This document shows, piece by piece, positions 1 through 10,664 of a stretch of 64,000 nucleotides of DNA. The translations under genes and the position numbers were made by a program. How positions within the stretch are numbered: the stretch's first letter is position 1; every line of letters starts with the position of its first letter. The notes beneath the pieces are model-generated. The model saw only the letters and a list, made by a program, of their open reading frames with translations. It was not told the DNA's origin and searched no databases. The stretch is from Hsuehochloa calcarea (taxonomy: Eukaryota > Streptophyta > Magnoliopsida > Poales > Poaceae): assembly GCA_036346395.1 (NCBI GenBank), contig CM070606.1, positions 13,750,915 to 13,814,914 of the forward strand, written 5' to 3'.

Positions 1-70
1 AAAGAGAGGTTTATTTAACTTATAGCTTTTGTTACGGTTGTCAAGCACTGGTCGAAAAGAGTAGAAACGA

Positions 71-598
71 CTTGACACTAGGAAGTTCCTTCTAGTGGGC
101 AGGACCACGTGTAGAGAGGAAAAACTTTGACTAGATGATGTTCCCATCTCCGACTAGTTTAATCAAACCAAGAACAGCAACTTGAGTTAAACAAACGTCT
201 TAGAGTACTTTAGTCATTCGTTCGTCCTTTTTGGTGGACTTGATAAGTCTTTTCCAAAGAGCAAAAGTAGGAGGCGAGCGACACTAGGAAGTTTCCTTCT
301 AGTGGGCAGGACCACATGCAGAGAGGAAAGACTTCGACTAGGTGTGTCTCTTCCTTCGACCAGTTAAAACAAATCGAGTACACCAAAGGTGGTCGAACAA
401 ATGTAAAAAAGTGCACTCTGCTTAGAATATTTACTGAAAAAATAGACTAAGATTGAGAGAGTTGGCTTTGAGAACATTACGACTAGATAAAACCCGAGCT
501 CTTTGTATTGGCAGAAAAAGTGAGTAACGAGTCGATGCTAGGAAATTCCTTCTAGTGGGCAGAACCACATGCAGAGAGGAGAAGTTTCACCGGATGAC
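71..598. repeat. Three irregularly spaced tandem repeat cores in the element 1 tail
   Basis: A core of about 65 bp containing CTAGGAA-TTCCTTCTAGTGGG followed by CAGGACCAC and GAGAGGA occurs at about 71-138, 276-343 and 530-598. Spacing is about 205 and 254 bp. The cores differ by scattered substitutions. They lie between the integrase remnant and the missing 3' LTR, the region where Tat-lineage elements are known to carry tandem repeats. Bases 600-1100 show no other coding or repeat structure that I can recognise. Confidence 0.75.
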
Positions 599-1146
599 GC
601 TTCTCGCCGCCGGCGGTAAAGAAAACTGGGTGTTTTCGTATCATAGTCGAAAAAAAAGCACTACTCAAAAAATAAGGCAAAAAGAGGTAGAAAGAACCTG
701 GACTTTTATTGCCTGAGAAACTGGTCACACATAGAATTTGCGTAACTGGTCGATGTTCCAAGAGTTTGAGAGAACCTGTCCATCTTCCATTGCTAGTCGA
801 TCACCTCGCCGAGTTACTTCGACCATCGTAAGGACCTTCCCATTTAGGGAAAGTTTATTCGATTAGACTTGGATTGGCGAGCCTCAATACCAAGTCACCT
901 CAAGAAGGTGCGAGGTTGGACCTTACGATTATAGTATCTGCGCAGGCTTGTTGGTAGACCGCCGAACGGATTAAGGCTAGGTTTCTCCTCTCTTGAGTAG
1001 GTTAATGTCATCTGCTCGAAGTCGTTCTCGGTCCGAGTTGTTGAAGGTTTCAACTCGTGTCGACCGCAATTTTAGCTCGGAGGAAGCATGGCTTCGCTCC
1101 AAAACTAGAAAATGGTGTTTCTCCCGTTGCTCGATGGTGGTCGCAT

Positions 1147-1874
1147 TTAACCGCCCATAATATAGAAGGTAATTCTTGTACCCAAGCCCCGAGCGCTTAA
1201 TGTCGTGGTCAAGACTCGAGTTTTAATTCCTCGCATTATTTGGCCGCTTGCACGCTCGACCGCCCCATTACTTTGGGGATGTGCAATGAAGCATAGCATA
1301 GCTTGGTACCCAACTTGTCGCAAAATTCTCAAATTTTGCACTTGCGAATTGTTTACCATTGTGCGTAATTATCCGACTTAACTCCAAATCGACTAATTAC
1401 GCTTCTCATCATGAACCTTTTGTCGCTTAGTTGTTATCCGATTCTGAGTTCACTTGATCCATTTTGTGAACGTGTCAATAGCCACAAAAGGAATTCAAAC
1501 CTCCGGAGCTTTGGGAAACGGTCCTAGGATATCAAGCCCTGTGTCGCAAAAGGCCAAGAAAGAGGTATTGTTTGTAATGCTTGAGTGGTTGGTGTATCAT
1601 CTACCATGGAATTGGCATGGACACACTTTTAACCACCTCCATAGCATCGTGACAGGGCCATAGGCCAAAAACCTTGTCGAAAGGCTTTACCAACCAATGT
1701 TCTCAGAGGAAGCATGCGTCCCACAGATGCCTTGTGTATATCGTGAAGGAGTGTTATTCCTTCGTTTTGCGGAATGCATCGCATGAGTATTCCTTGGGTT
1801 CCTCGCTTATAGAGGACTCCTTCAACCAAAGTATACATTTTGGCTTTTGGGATAATCGACCGCCTCAAGATCAT
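1147..1874 (-). pseudogene. Integrase fragments of element 1
   Basis: Two frames show the integrase of the Tat-like element. Bases 1629-1874 encode the region around the N-terminal zinc-binding domain (LYKRGTQGILMRCI, then an H-x3-H-like stretch LLHDIHKASVG). Bases 1147-1359 encode the catalytic-core end with FIAHPQSNGAVERASGQIMR, where the glutamate of the DDE triad is expected near the NGAVER motif. The middle of the core, with the first two aspartates, is not readable in one frame. Integrase would insert the cDNA into chromosomal DNA. As read, the gene is broken by several frame changes and cannot be functional. Confidence 0.75.
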
Positions 1875-2119
1875 CTTGGCACGGAACCCTTGTAAAGATA
1901 CTCGTAGATGGGAGTCATCCAGGTATCCTCGTAATCTAATGAGGCCATCTCAAGAGGAGGTGTTTCTGGTTCTTCGACCAGAGACGGTTCTTGGAGTTGC
2001 TCCAAGAAAACTCCTTTTGGTACTGTGGATCGGGAAGAAGCCATCCGAGCAAGTTGGTCTGCGAGAAATTATCCTTCGAGGATAAATTGTACCTCGAAAC
2101 CTAAAAATGTTTTTCTAGC

Positions 2120-2533
2120 TTACGATTTCGATAAGTACCGAGCCATTGTTGAGTTAGAGCATTGGTACTCTTTCCGATTTGATTCACGACTAGTTGAGAG
2201 TCTCCTCTCACGAGTAGTCGATTTAATTGAGAGTGCTTTCGCAGCTCGTATGCCAGCTAGCAAACCTTCGTACTCTGCTACATTGTTAGTAGCCTGAAAG
2301 TTTAATTGTATGGCATACTTTAAGGTTTCTCCGGTAGGAGATACCAGACCACCCGATTTCGAGCCACTTAAAGTAAGTGACCCGTCAAAGTACATCATCC
2401 ATCGGTCGGGAATCAGATTGGGATCCCTGAACAGTTCAGATTTGTCCATTTGGCGACAAAGTCCGCCAAGATCTGGGATTTTATGGCCGTTCGACACGAA
2501 ATGGAGGTCGAACTCCCAAGTTCGACCGACCAT
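2120..2533 (-). pseudogene. RNase H domain of element 1
   Basis: The 137-residue frame contains WMMYFDGSLTLSGSKSGG, then NNVAEYEGLLAGIRAAKAL, which match the RNase HI fold: the first catalytic Asp in YFDGS and the Glu in AEYEGL. In the retroelement it removes the RNA strand from the RNA-DNA hybrid. It lies between reverse transcriptase (higher coordinates) and integrase (lower coordinates), as expected for a minus-strand Ty3/gypsy pol. The C-terminal third, with the last catalytic Asp, runs out of frame. Family assignment is firm; function is unlikely in the sequence as given. Confidence 0.8.
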
Positions 2534-2707
2534 TTTGCCATGCGCCCCATTGTTTCCTTATTATGGAAGAAGCACGGCTATTTTGTGCGCTGAAAATAAT
2601 ACCGCAGCTTCTCAAGACATGAGGAGGGCATATAGAAGTTTTGGACCCGAGGGTAACTCCTTAGGCCTGTAAAACTTCACGACGAGTAAACCGGTCGTTG
2701 TGCGTTT

Positions 2708-3581
2708 TCACGCTCTACGACTAGTATGCGCTTGTCGCTGTGGCGTGGCGGCTAGGTAAATTAAGAGCGCCTCTTCCGCTTTGGAGAAACCGAGCAGGAG
2801 CACTCGAAAGATACCTCTTGACATCCTCAAAGCGGCGTTTGCCTCGCTCGACCACTCAAAACCTTCATGTCTCCCGAGAAGTTTAAAGAAAGGTAGTCCT
2901 TTTCTCCTAGTCGTGCGATGAAACGACTTAAAGCCGCCATGCACCCAAAGGAGTTTTTGACTTCCTTTTTGTGTTTGGAGGACGATCCGAGGATGGCTTT
3001 TATTTTTCAGATTTGCTTCGATTCCTCGCTCGGATACTAGGAATCCAAGCAATTTTCCCAAGAAATTCCAAACACACACTTCTCTGGATTGAGTTTTAAG
3101 CGGTGCTTTCGAGGTTGTCGAATGTTTCTTGTAGGTCGGTGATATGATTAAGTCTCTTAATGCTTTTACGACTAGATCATCAACATAGGCTTCCAAATTC
3201 GGCCTAATTGAGATGAAAAGTCGATTGCATTAGGCGTTGAAAAGAAGCACCGCATTCTTTAGACCAAATGGCATTTTGACATAGCAAAAGGTACCAAATG
3301 GAGTAATGAATGCGGTCTTTTCTTCATCGCTTAAACACATATTGATCCGGTGGTATCCGAATATGCATCTAAAAACTTAATATCTCACAACTCGCAGCTT
3401 GAATCAACCGGTGATCGATACGAGGTAAAGGGAAATCATCTTTTGGACAAGTTTTATTAAGATCAAGATAGTCCACGCACATACGCCATTTGCCGTTTGA
3501 CTTTTTGACCATTACAGGGTTAGCCAACCACTCTGGGTGGTTGACTTCTCTTATAAAGCCTGCTTTAAGTAGCTTATCCAA
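2708..3581 (-). pseudogene. Reverse transcriptase domain of element 1
   Basis: Two frames make up the domain. Bases 3369-3581 encode the fingers region with WLANPVMVKKSNGKWRMCVD and TCPKDDFPLPRID. Bases 2708-3196 begin with AYVDDLVVK, the catalytic YVDD box, followed by thumb and connection sequence. Between them (about 3200-3368) the palm is present at DNA level but out of frame. The enzyme copies element RNA into cDNA. The TCPKDD block is characteristic of Tat/Athila elements. At least two frame changes separate the pieces. Confidence 0.85.
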
Positions 3582-3972
3582 CTCTGATTTAATAGCATCT
3601 CGCCGATCAGGGGCAAATCTCCGTAATTTTTGTTTTACAGTATTTTATCGGTAGTAAAGCTAGCACGTGCTCGATCACCTCCACGGGACTCGGGCATGTC
3701 GGATGCTTGCCACGCAAAGACATCTGCGTTAGCTCGGAGGAAGGTAATGAGGGCGTCTTCCTATTTGGGGTCGGAAGTCTCCCCGATGCGAACAGTCTTC
3801 GAGGGTTCTTCTGCGTCCAGAGGAACCTCTTTGACTTGGTCGTTCGGCTTTGGTGTAGCTTTAGGCTTCGACTTGCTAGTCGGTCGACTTTCATCTCGAG
3901 TTGGTATTTGACCAACCATCTCGAGGATCGACGGCCGCACTATACGCCATCTTTTGTCACATCGAATGGTGA

Positions 3973-4248
3973 TCACTCCTTTGGGACTCGCATCTTAAGA
4001 CATTGATACCCGTAATGAGTAGCCATTAAGAATTTTGCCAAAGTTGGTCGTCCGAGTATGGCGTTATATGCCGTATCGAAATCGACCACATCAAAGGAGA
4101 CATTCTCGTCTCCGAAATTACTTGGTGAGCCAAATGTTAAAGGAAGAGAAACTTGGCCAATAGGTTTGGTCAAGACCCGTACAATTCCATGAAAGGAGTA
4201 TCGCATCGCCTTACCTTTGTCCCGGTACTTGCATCTCGTCCGGGGCAT
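3973..4248 (-). pseudogene. Aspartic protease region of element 1
   Basis: The 91-residue frame contains SFDVVDFDTAYNAILGRPTL, the conserved C-terminal half of plant Ty3/gypsy retropepsins (hydrophobic-ILGRP motif). The upstream half with the catalytic Asp, expected near 4260-4330, is not in the same frame; CAACCAACACTCGATTGACC on the plus strand there fits a disrupted version. Retropepsin would cut the Gag-Pol polyprotein. Bases 3582-3972 hold the protease to RT linker, acidic and proline-rich in part, with no recognisable domain. Confidence 0.7.
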
Positions 4249-4705
4249 TAGTAAATAATATGTTCAAAGAATCGCCACCATCAACCAACACTCGATTGAC
4301 CCGACAGGTTGTTGATGGTGGGTTCGACCACAATCGGATATCGACTGATCGACTCGTAGTGATCGGGCGGTCATCCTTTCAAAAGAGATGGTAACTTCCG
4401 ACCACTTGGTAATTTATTGACGAGAGGAGTATGTATAGAATTTACCTCTCGTCCGCAGCCTTTAAGTTGTCGCTTGGAGTCGTATGTCGATGATCCTCCG
4501 TAGATGTGCTCAACGGTATGTTGTGGATCTTGAACGGCATCTCCTCATCATCCGACTTTTGGCCACTCGTATGTCCCACCCGCCGAGAGTAGGGAGTGGT
4601 GCTTTGTAGTTGTAGTAGTCCTCGAGCTTTCTTTGGAAAACTCGGCGAGCTATGGAGGTCATGTCCTTCCTTTTATGAAAAGGACACCACCTTGGTTTGT
4701 CGCTC

Positions 4706-6713
4706 CTACGATCGTATGCTTACCTTTGCCTTGATCGAGTACGACTTGGTGGTTTGGGGCTCTCCATCTTTCACGGCGAACCTCCTTGGAACCTTTGGTT
4801 TGTGGTTTTGACTCTTTATTTTCTTCTTGGACTTTTTGCTTTTTATCCTTACCAACTTCACCGCCTCGAGGAGTATATGTTTCTCGATCGATAGTGTTGT
4901 TCCACCGACCGCCTCGTAAGCGCTTGCATATCGATCGGCCATCTCAAGAGTTCGCAATGATGTTGGGAGGATTTAGAGCAATGTCCTCCGTTATTCTTCT
5001 CTGCGGACTCCTTGCTTAAAAGCCCCGATCACGGAGGAATCGAAATTTCCGAATTGAGTTACGAACCCGACTAAAGCGCTTGATGAATTGACGCAAAGTC
5101 TCGTTGTTGTTCGTTTTATCCGGCAAGTCGCCTTCTTTTCCGGCGGTTGTATGTGCCTTGGAAATTCGCTGTAGAAGATCACAGAGGTGTTGCCAAGAGT
5201 AGATCGACTCGAGTGGTTGGTTTAATAACCACGATCGAGCGGATCCTTCGAGCACGATCGGAAGGTAATTCGCCATTACATGCTCTCCTCCTCCCGCCGC
5301 TCGGACAATTGTTGTATAGATCTCAAGAAATTCGATGGGATTTTGAGATCCATCAAATTTCTCCATGTTCTTTGGTCGAAAATGAGGTGGCAAATGAATC
5401 GCTCAAGGTCGGCGAAAATGCCCGGCATCCAGAATCACTTCTTGACGCCTTCTTTGTAGAAAGAAGGGTTAATGTCACCAGTGATCGATACGACGATACC
5501 CTGAACAGTCGACTGTTACGTAGTAGGCCTCGTTCTACGAGGAGAATACTCCTCGTATTCCACTCGTTAGAATTTCTTTGTCAAGTGGTGAATGATCACC
5601 TCTCAGAGGCTTCTTGATCTTCACCGATCGAAGGTATTTCTCGAATAGGGATCGATTCGACTTATGGCCGTGTCGATTCCTACGAGAGAAATATTCGATT
5701 GATCGGTAGCCGAGGAAGTCGTATTGCTACGACTACCGAATGTTGTCGATGAGGTACCTCCGCCTTGTCATCACATTCGAAGTCTTTGCGTAATCTCTTC
5801 AAAGAAAGAGATCGTACCACTGGCGCTCGAGCAAGCTCTTGATGGGATTCTCGAGCAAGTCGTTGATGTCCCGGAGTTCTTGTACCTCCTCCGTGATATT
5901 GAATGCGCCCTGCAAGTTCTTCCGATCGCAATTTTCTTTCTTTCGACGACATCAAAATCCTCCTCATCGTCTTTGAGGCCTTCTTAGTGGAGTGCGAGAA
6001 TGTCGAGGATTTCCCGCTCATCATCAGTGTTGGTCCTCTCTCGCCAACGGTGGTGCCCTTGCCATTACCACGAGGGGCGGTGTGTGATCTTCGGGAGTGT
6101 TCTTATCTCGGCTTCCATGAGGTCGACCTCGATTTGGGGAAGGACGAAGACCTCCGCTGATGATTCTCACTTGCGCCGAGGCCTCCCGCTTGAGGAGTGC
6201 TCGAGGGACACCATCTGGCGACTTGGAGTAATCCTCCGGTAGGGGAACTCGGGTTATAATCGCTCCGCTCGCAAATGAGATCTGCGGGGAGATGGTCGAA
6301 TTTGTAGGAAAAGCATGCTTGATCCCACCTCTCTGGAGTTATCCCGAGAGAGGATCACTAGATCTTTGGTGGAGTCTGGAATGGTGGCTCCTGTAACTTG
6401 ACTTACCAAGTCGGACCGCCTTAAGGGACTTGAACACTTGGAGAAAGAACTCTCGTCGTGTTGTGAGTCCTCCAGGGAGCGGTCTGGTCGGATTGACCCT
6501 TGTCCTTTGAGAGAATTGGCTCCTCTGTTGGACGATTGTTGTGGGGATAAGGATCCTCCTCAACTCCATTAATGGGATGGTTTCGGAGAACAATCTCCGA
6601 GGCAACATCACCATCACGGATGCATCACTCGGCTCGTAGTCGAAACCGCATCCATGTCGATGTCTGCAGACCGCCAAGTCAAACCAGTTCTCCTCGCTCC
6701 ATTCTCCCGCCAT
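4706..6713 (-). pseudogene. Gag of element 1
   Basis: The likely start is the ATG at 6713, giving MAGEWSEENWFDLAV, about 80 bp inside the LTR boundary and just past the primer-binding site. Bases 5016-5393 encode the retrotransposon gag capsid region (FDGSQNPIEFLEIYTTIV, then SARSWLLNQP and SWQHLCDLL). Between 5400 and 6339 the sequence encodes charged, low-complexity residues in broken frames; no zinc knuckle is readable. Gag would form the cytoplasmic virus-like particle. At least five frame breaks are needed to join the parts. Confidence 0.75.
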
Positions 6714-6763
6714 GATTGCATGAGATTGGAAAAAGAGAGTATGTTGACAAGAGATTAGGAAGA

Positions 6764-6781
6764 TCCCCACGGACGGCGCCA
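6764..6781 (-). promoter_or_regulatory. Primer-binding site of element 1
   Basis: Read on the minus strand the site begins TGGCGCCGTCCGTGGGGA, the usual type in rice RIRE2-like elements, for which a tRNA-Arg primer has been proposed (from memory). It lies 8 bp inside the LTR end at 6790; that gap is slightly large. Confidence 0.6.
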
Positions 6782-6789
6782 AGCGCCGG

Positions 6790-7475
6790 TGTATTAGAAC
6801 CGATCTTACGTAAAGATTGTTTGATTCGGGGTCTCCTAGAGATAAGATCACGCAGAGTGGATTGACACGGATGTTTAGGCAGTTCAGCCTTCTCGGAGAG
6901 AATAATAACCCTAATCCGTGTGTATGGTATTCTTGATGATCAAGTAAAAGACTAAGACTATTACAGAGAATAGCACTTGTGTTTCTACTTGACTAGCTCT
7001 GCTTGCCCTCCCGCTATCTCTCCGATCGATGCCCTTATATAGTCGTGAAGAAGTAGCCATTTTGCTCTGCGGAGATGCGCCTAATTAATCCAAGAATCGG
7101 CGCATGATGGCGAGAATTACGGCGCCTCGGCTTCTTCACGCCGTCCGCAATTATCTTCCGAGATAATGGGATAATTACACACCATTAATAAGCGGAATAA
7201 TAGTGCGTGCGGCACCGTTCGGATTCTTTAATCAATTAGACCCACTACTTTGTAGGTTTGATTATAAGGTGGTCGAGTTTACACGGTCGTAGAAGAACTT
7301 ACGACCGGTAGCGATCGTAGAAGGACCTACAACTATGTAGTGGTCGAGAAGGACTTACGACCATGATATAGTCGTAGCAAGACTTACAACTGTGGGGGTG
7401 ATTGTAGAAGAACTTACAACCTCTTATTGGGCTTCTCCCTTATAGATAAGGGGTATCTCTGGGGACTATGTGACA
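6790..7475 (-). repeat. 5' LTR of element 1
   Basis: Bounded by TG at 6790 next to the primer-binding site and by ...TGTGACA at about 7475 (the end could be 3 bp further). In element orientation it begins TGTCACATAGTCCCC. A TATA-like CTATATAAGG lies on the minus strand at about 7032-7042, which places U3 on the high-coordinate side. The U3 holds the palindrome array listed separately. No second LTR is in the window, so the target-site duplication cannot be checked. Confidence 0.7.
7286..7420 (-). repeat. Five-unit palindromic array (29-bp period) in the U3 of element 1
   Basis: Units begin at 7286, 7314, 7343, 7371 and 7401. In element orientation the consensus is GTCGTAAGTTCTTCTACGAC, a near-palindrome with GTCGTA and TACGAC as 6-bp arms. 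Spacing is 28-30 bp. The first unit is identical over 22 bp to a unit at 28949-28970 in an unrelated LTR. Being upstream of the TATA-like element, the array could bind regulators; this is inference. Confidence 0.85.
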
Positions 7476-8424
7476 TCATATTTACCCATAATAAGAATTA
7501 TAGATAAAAGATAAAATGAGGATTATTAGATCCTCGTCAGGACTAGACTTGGAGAGTTGAGGTTCAGAACGATTGACGATGCCGGGTGAGGCCAACGACT
7601 CAAGCGTGACACAAGATGGACGAGGGTGACCTATTGGCAAATCCATGGCGCATGGTGAAGCGGTTTAGGTCAAAAGGTTAAAAACGGCGCTTTGGAAGCG
7701 TGCGTGTGTGACCCGTTTGTTAGTGGGCCTTAACGGGAGCCCAATTGAGTCAAACTCTAGAGAGTTCTAGGCCTCCACTATAAATAGGAGGACGTGGTGG
7801 CTGCACCCTCTCTCTCGCTATTTTTTCACCTCTTTTGTTTTCTTCAAACCCTAATTGGCTTAGGGGGAGTTGAGGTGGAGGCTAGGGCTTTTCATGGTTT
7901 GAGGAGAATTTCGTGATCTTGGATTGACCACTGATCCATGATGGTGTGGGTGTAATCCAGCAACGATCACGTTCGTAATCTATGCAAGGTTTGCTTGAGA
8001 TAAGTCTCTTTTCGTTCTTGCTTTCGATTTCGTGATTTTAGGGCTTTCTTTGATCCGCGGGTTTGTGATTGATTCCTTCACGTAAATTAGCTTGCTGTGA
8101 TATGTGTGAATCTATCTAGCATCATCTTGATCATCAATCTCTCACGAACAAGCATTAGGATCAAGTTTTCGTTCTTGCCCGGTTTTAGACTCTCTGTTAT
8201 TCAATTGGCAATTGCTCAGGATCTATCCAAGAATTATCATAATATTCGATTGGAATAGGTCCTCAATAGCATATAGAAGGTGTGTGCAAAGTTTCATAAA
8301 GATTGGAGTTGAGAATCAAAAGTTTCACCTAATTGCAAATTCGTCATCGGGCTGATTTTACTGTTTCAGATCTATTCTGGAGTCGGCCGGTCCGACCGCC
8401 CGTCATCACCGGTCAGACCAATTT
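7476..8424 (+). mobile_element. LTR fragment of another retrotransposon
   Basis: The stretch has no coding capacity. It shows promoter-like organisation on the plus strand: CTATAAATAGG at 7778-7788, then a pyrimidine-rich leader and AAACCCTAATTGGC. The start (GACTTGGAGAGTTGAGGTTCAGAACGA, about 7545) resembles the end of the fragment at 37105-37140, and GGTCCGACCGCCCG-type palindromes at 8386-8418 match those at 36585-36900. I read it as part of one LTR of the same family, cut by element 2 at 8425. A host promoter is a less likely alternative. Confidence 0.5.
7778..7786 (+). promoter_or_regulatory. TATA box in the LTR fragment
   Basis: CTATAAATA followed about 30 bp later by a CT-rich transcript leader; a typical plant RNA polymerase II core promoter, here most likely of LTR origin. 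Confidence 0.55.
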
Positions 8425-9380
8425 TGATGAGATTGATAACTATCGATTTTGGTGGCGGTGACTCTCACGATCCGACTACAACCGTACGACGACGCTTGCG
8501 CCTTAGCAATCGCTGAACCAACTCCGAAGTGTTATTGACCTCGCTGGAGGCGCGATCAACCTGAACACGAAGTTCAATCCCTGCGAGCAATCGAATAACT
8601 AGCAAGAATAAGACATAGGCAATCTGATATTGCGAATATGAAGGAAGCATAAATTGTATTGCGAATAGCAAAGATGGGATCCCGAAGCTGTCTTGACAGG
8701 TGGTCGTTCGACACAACTGAAGAACAGAGTTTGCACAATGGCTAAACCTAAACTCAACGAAATCCCAGTTCAAGCGATGGAGACGGCGGCTCCTATATAG
8801 GGAAACGACCAGGTGGCGGCGGCGTGGTGGACGACGCCCTAGGGTTACAAGGCGTGGGCCAAAGTAGAGGTGGCGCAAACACCTTCGACTCGGACTACGA
8901 TACGGACACGGACTCCTTTGATAATTTCGGCGGCTAGGATAGAATTTGCTGATGAGGTTGGATCCGTTAGAAAGTAGACTTGATAAGCTTTCCACTAAGT
9001 CGTAAACGCCCCAAACGGAGTCCGTATGAAGAAGTTACGCGTTTAAAGTTAGTCTTGTGCCGTAGTCCGAATCGACTCGAACGAGCCCATCTTGAACTCT
9101 TGCTTGTCTTGGACCCAAAGTGACGTGATGATCTCCATTATGCCTTCCATACATCTCCACGACTCCGCATGCCTCTCCATTGTCCTTTCCCATATTCCTA
9201 AGCACAATTAAATCACTTGCATTAGGTAGCGGTCTATTCTCAGTAGTATATAATCCTAGGAACGAATTCACCTGATAATTAAGTTGACGAGCACGAGCTC
9301 GGGTAAGAGGTCCTTGTACTGGTTGTGGTTGAGTTGTATGTGTAGGCACGGTTATATCCATGGTAGGGATGTCCTCATCA
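8425..9380 (-). repeat. 3' LTR of element 2
   Basis: 956 bp. On the plus strand it begins TGATGAGATTGATAACT and ends GGGATGTCCTCATCA. It lacks the terminal 28 bp found at the same end of the 5' LTR (15179-15207). A purine-rich tract (complement of TGCTCCCCTTCTTGC, 9381-9395) adjoins it and is the likely plus-strand primer. Confidence 0.85.
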
Positions 9381-9832
9381 TGCTCCCCTTCTTGCATTTG
9401 AGTCGTCCTCGACTCAAGCTCATCCTCTTCCCCCAAGTATGGCTTCAAATCTGCAATGTTAAATGTGGGACTAACCCCAAAATCTGCAGGCAGTTCAAGC
9501 TTGTATGCATTATCATTAATCTTTTCTAATACTTTGAAAGGACCATCAGCTCTAGGCATCAGTTTTGACTTTCTCAATTCGGGGAACCTATCTTTTCTCA
9601 AGTGCAACCAAACAAGATCTCCTGGTTTAAAAGTTATGTGTTTTCTCCCCTGACTACCAGCAAATTTATATTTAGCATTCATGCGCTCCATATTCTCCTT
9701 GGTTGTCTCGTGTATTTTTAAAATCAGTTCAGCACGTTGTTTTGCATCAAAGTTCAATTTCTCTGAAGGTGGGAGAAGCATTAAATCAATAGGAGCACGA
9801 GGCACAAAACCATAAACAACTTCAAAGGGCAC
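9035..9832 (-). pseudogene. Integrase C-terminal region of element 2, extending into the LTR
   Basis: A 265-residue open frame. It begins in the end of the catalytic core (FEVVYGFVPRAPIDL), then the GPY/F region (GDLVWLHLRKDRF and RADGPFKVLEKINDNAYKLE), then FNIADLKPYLGEEDELESRT. From EDIPTMD onward (base 9380) it continues inside the 3' LTR for 345 bp and ends at 9035. The tail with GPLTRARARQLNYQV is the conserved CRM-type C-terminal motif region, which is thought to guide integration. The C-terminal 60 residues are LTR-encoded and vary between copies (the 5' LTR copy ends differently). Confidence 0.85.
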
Positions 9833-9949
9833 ATCTTTGTAGTAGAATGCAATGACCGATTATAAGAAAACTCAATATGAGGCAAGCATTCTTCCCACAT
9901 TTTTAAATTCTTTTCAACACGACCCTAAGCATGGTAGACAAAGTTCTAT

Positions 9950-10571
9950 TCACAACCTCGGCTTGTCCATCGGTTTGGGGATGACAAGTAGTAGAAAATA
10001 ACAACTTAGTCCCCAATTTAGCCCATAAAGTTCTCCAAAATGGCTAAGGAATTTAGCATCACGATCTGAAACTATAGTATTAGGCACACCATGCAAGCGA
10101 ATAACTTCACGAAAGAATAAATCAAGAATATTGGTAGCGCCATCGCTCTTATGACAAGGTATAAAATGGGCCATCTTAGAAAATCTATCAACAACCACAA
10201 ATATGCTATCCCTTCCTTCTTTGTCCTAGGCAATCCTAAAACAAAGTCCATCAAATATCTTCCCACGGAATGCTAGGAACAGGTAAAGGCATATATAAAC
10301 CATGAGGATTAAGTCGTGACTTAGCTTTTTGACATGTAGTGCAATGGCAACGAGCGCCGACGTCCCGCCTCATCTTTGGCCAAAAGAAATGATCGACAAG
10401 TATGTCCTCTGCTTTCTTCACACCAAAATGTCCCATTAACCCACCTCCATGTGTTTCAGTAACAAAGCAGACGGACGGAACTAGCAGAATGCACAACTTG
10501 TTAGCTCTAAACACAAATCCATCATTAATGACAAATTTATTCCACATTTTTCCTTCTTCACAATTCAACAA
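9950..10571 (-). pseudogene. Integrase zinc finger and catalytic core of element 2
   Basis: Bases 10251-10571 encode the H2C2 zinc-binding region: H-GGGLMGH followed by CHCTTCQKAKS. Bases 9950-10198 encode core sequence MVVDRFSKMAHFIPCHKSDG and NTIVSDRDAKFLSHF, giving two of the three catalytic acidic residues (D in VVDRF, D in SDRD). The third (E) is expected near 9880-9940, where the frame is broken. Substrate is the element's own cDNA, in the nucleus. Two or three small frame breaks prevent a continuous domain. Confidence 0.85.
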
Positions 10572-10664
10572 TATTTCGCAAAATCAAGATCGTGCACATA
10601 TTGCTCTTTAATAGTCTCTAATCCAAAAATTTTGAAGTCAAGTTGTGATAACATGGCATATCTC

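Larger units (their letters stand above)
1..7475 (-). mobile_element. Ty3/gypsy retrotransposon, Tat lineage (RIRE2-like), element 1, partial
   Basis: Read on the minus strand the order is 5' LTR (6790-7475), primer-binding site, gag, protease, reverse transcriptase, RNase H, integrase, then a non-coding tail with tandem repeats that runs past base 1. The 3' LTR lies outside the window. The reverse transcriptase carries the TCPKDDFPLPRID block, which is typical of the Tat/Athila branch rather than chromoviruses. No single frame spans gag-pol; domains are in separate short frames. Lineage is from family knowledge; integrity is hard to judge because of the suspected base-calling errors described in the findings. 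Confidence 0.85.

Noticed and set aside
6339..6851. 170-residue minus-strand frame crossing the LTR boundary
   Set aside because: Out of frame with the MAGEWSEENWF gag start except in its middle, and extends upstream through the primer-binding site, so its own start is not credible.
7286..7420. CRISPR-like array (regular short repeats and spacers)
   Set aside because: Plant nuclear DNA inside an LTR; repeats are degenerate and palindromic, spacers are 7-10 bp, no cas genes.
8465..8995. 176-residue minus-strand frame in the 3' LTR of element 2
   Set aside because: Lies in R-U5; the 5' LTR copy is broken; composition is arginine-rich and unlike a protein family.
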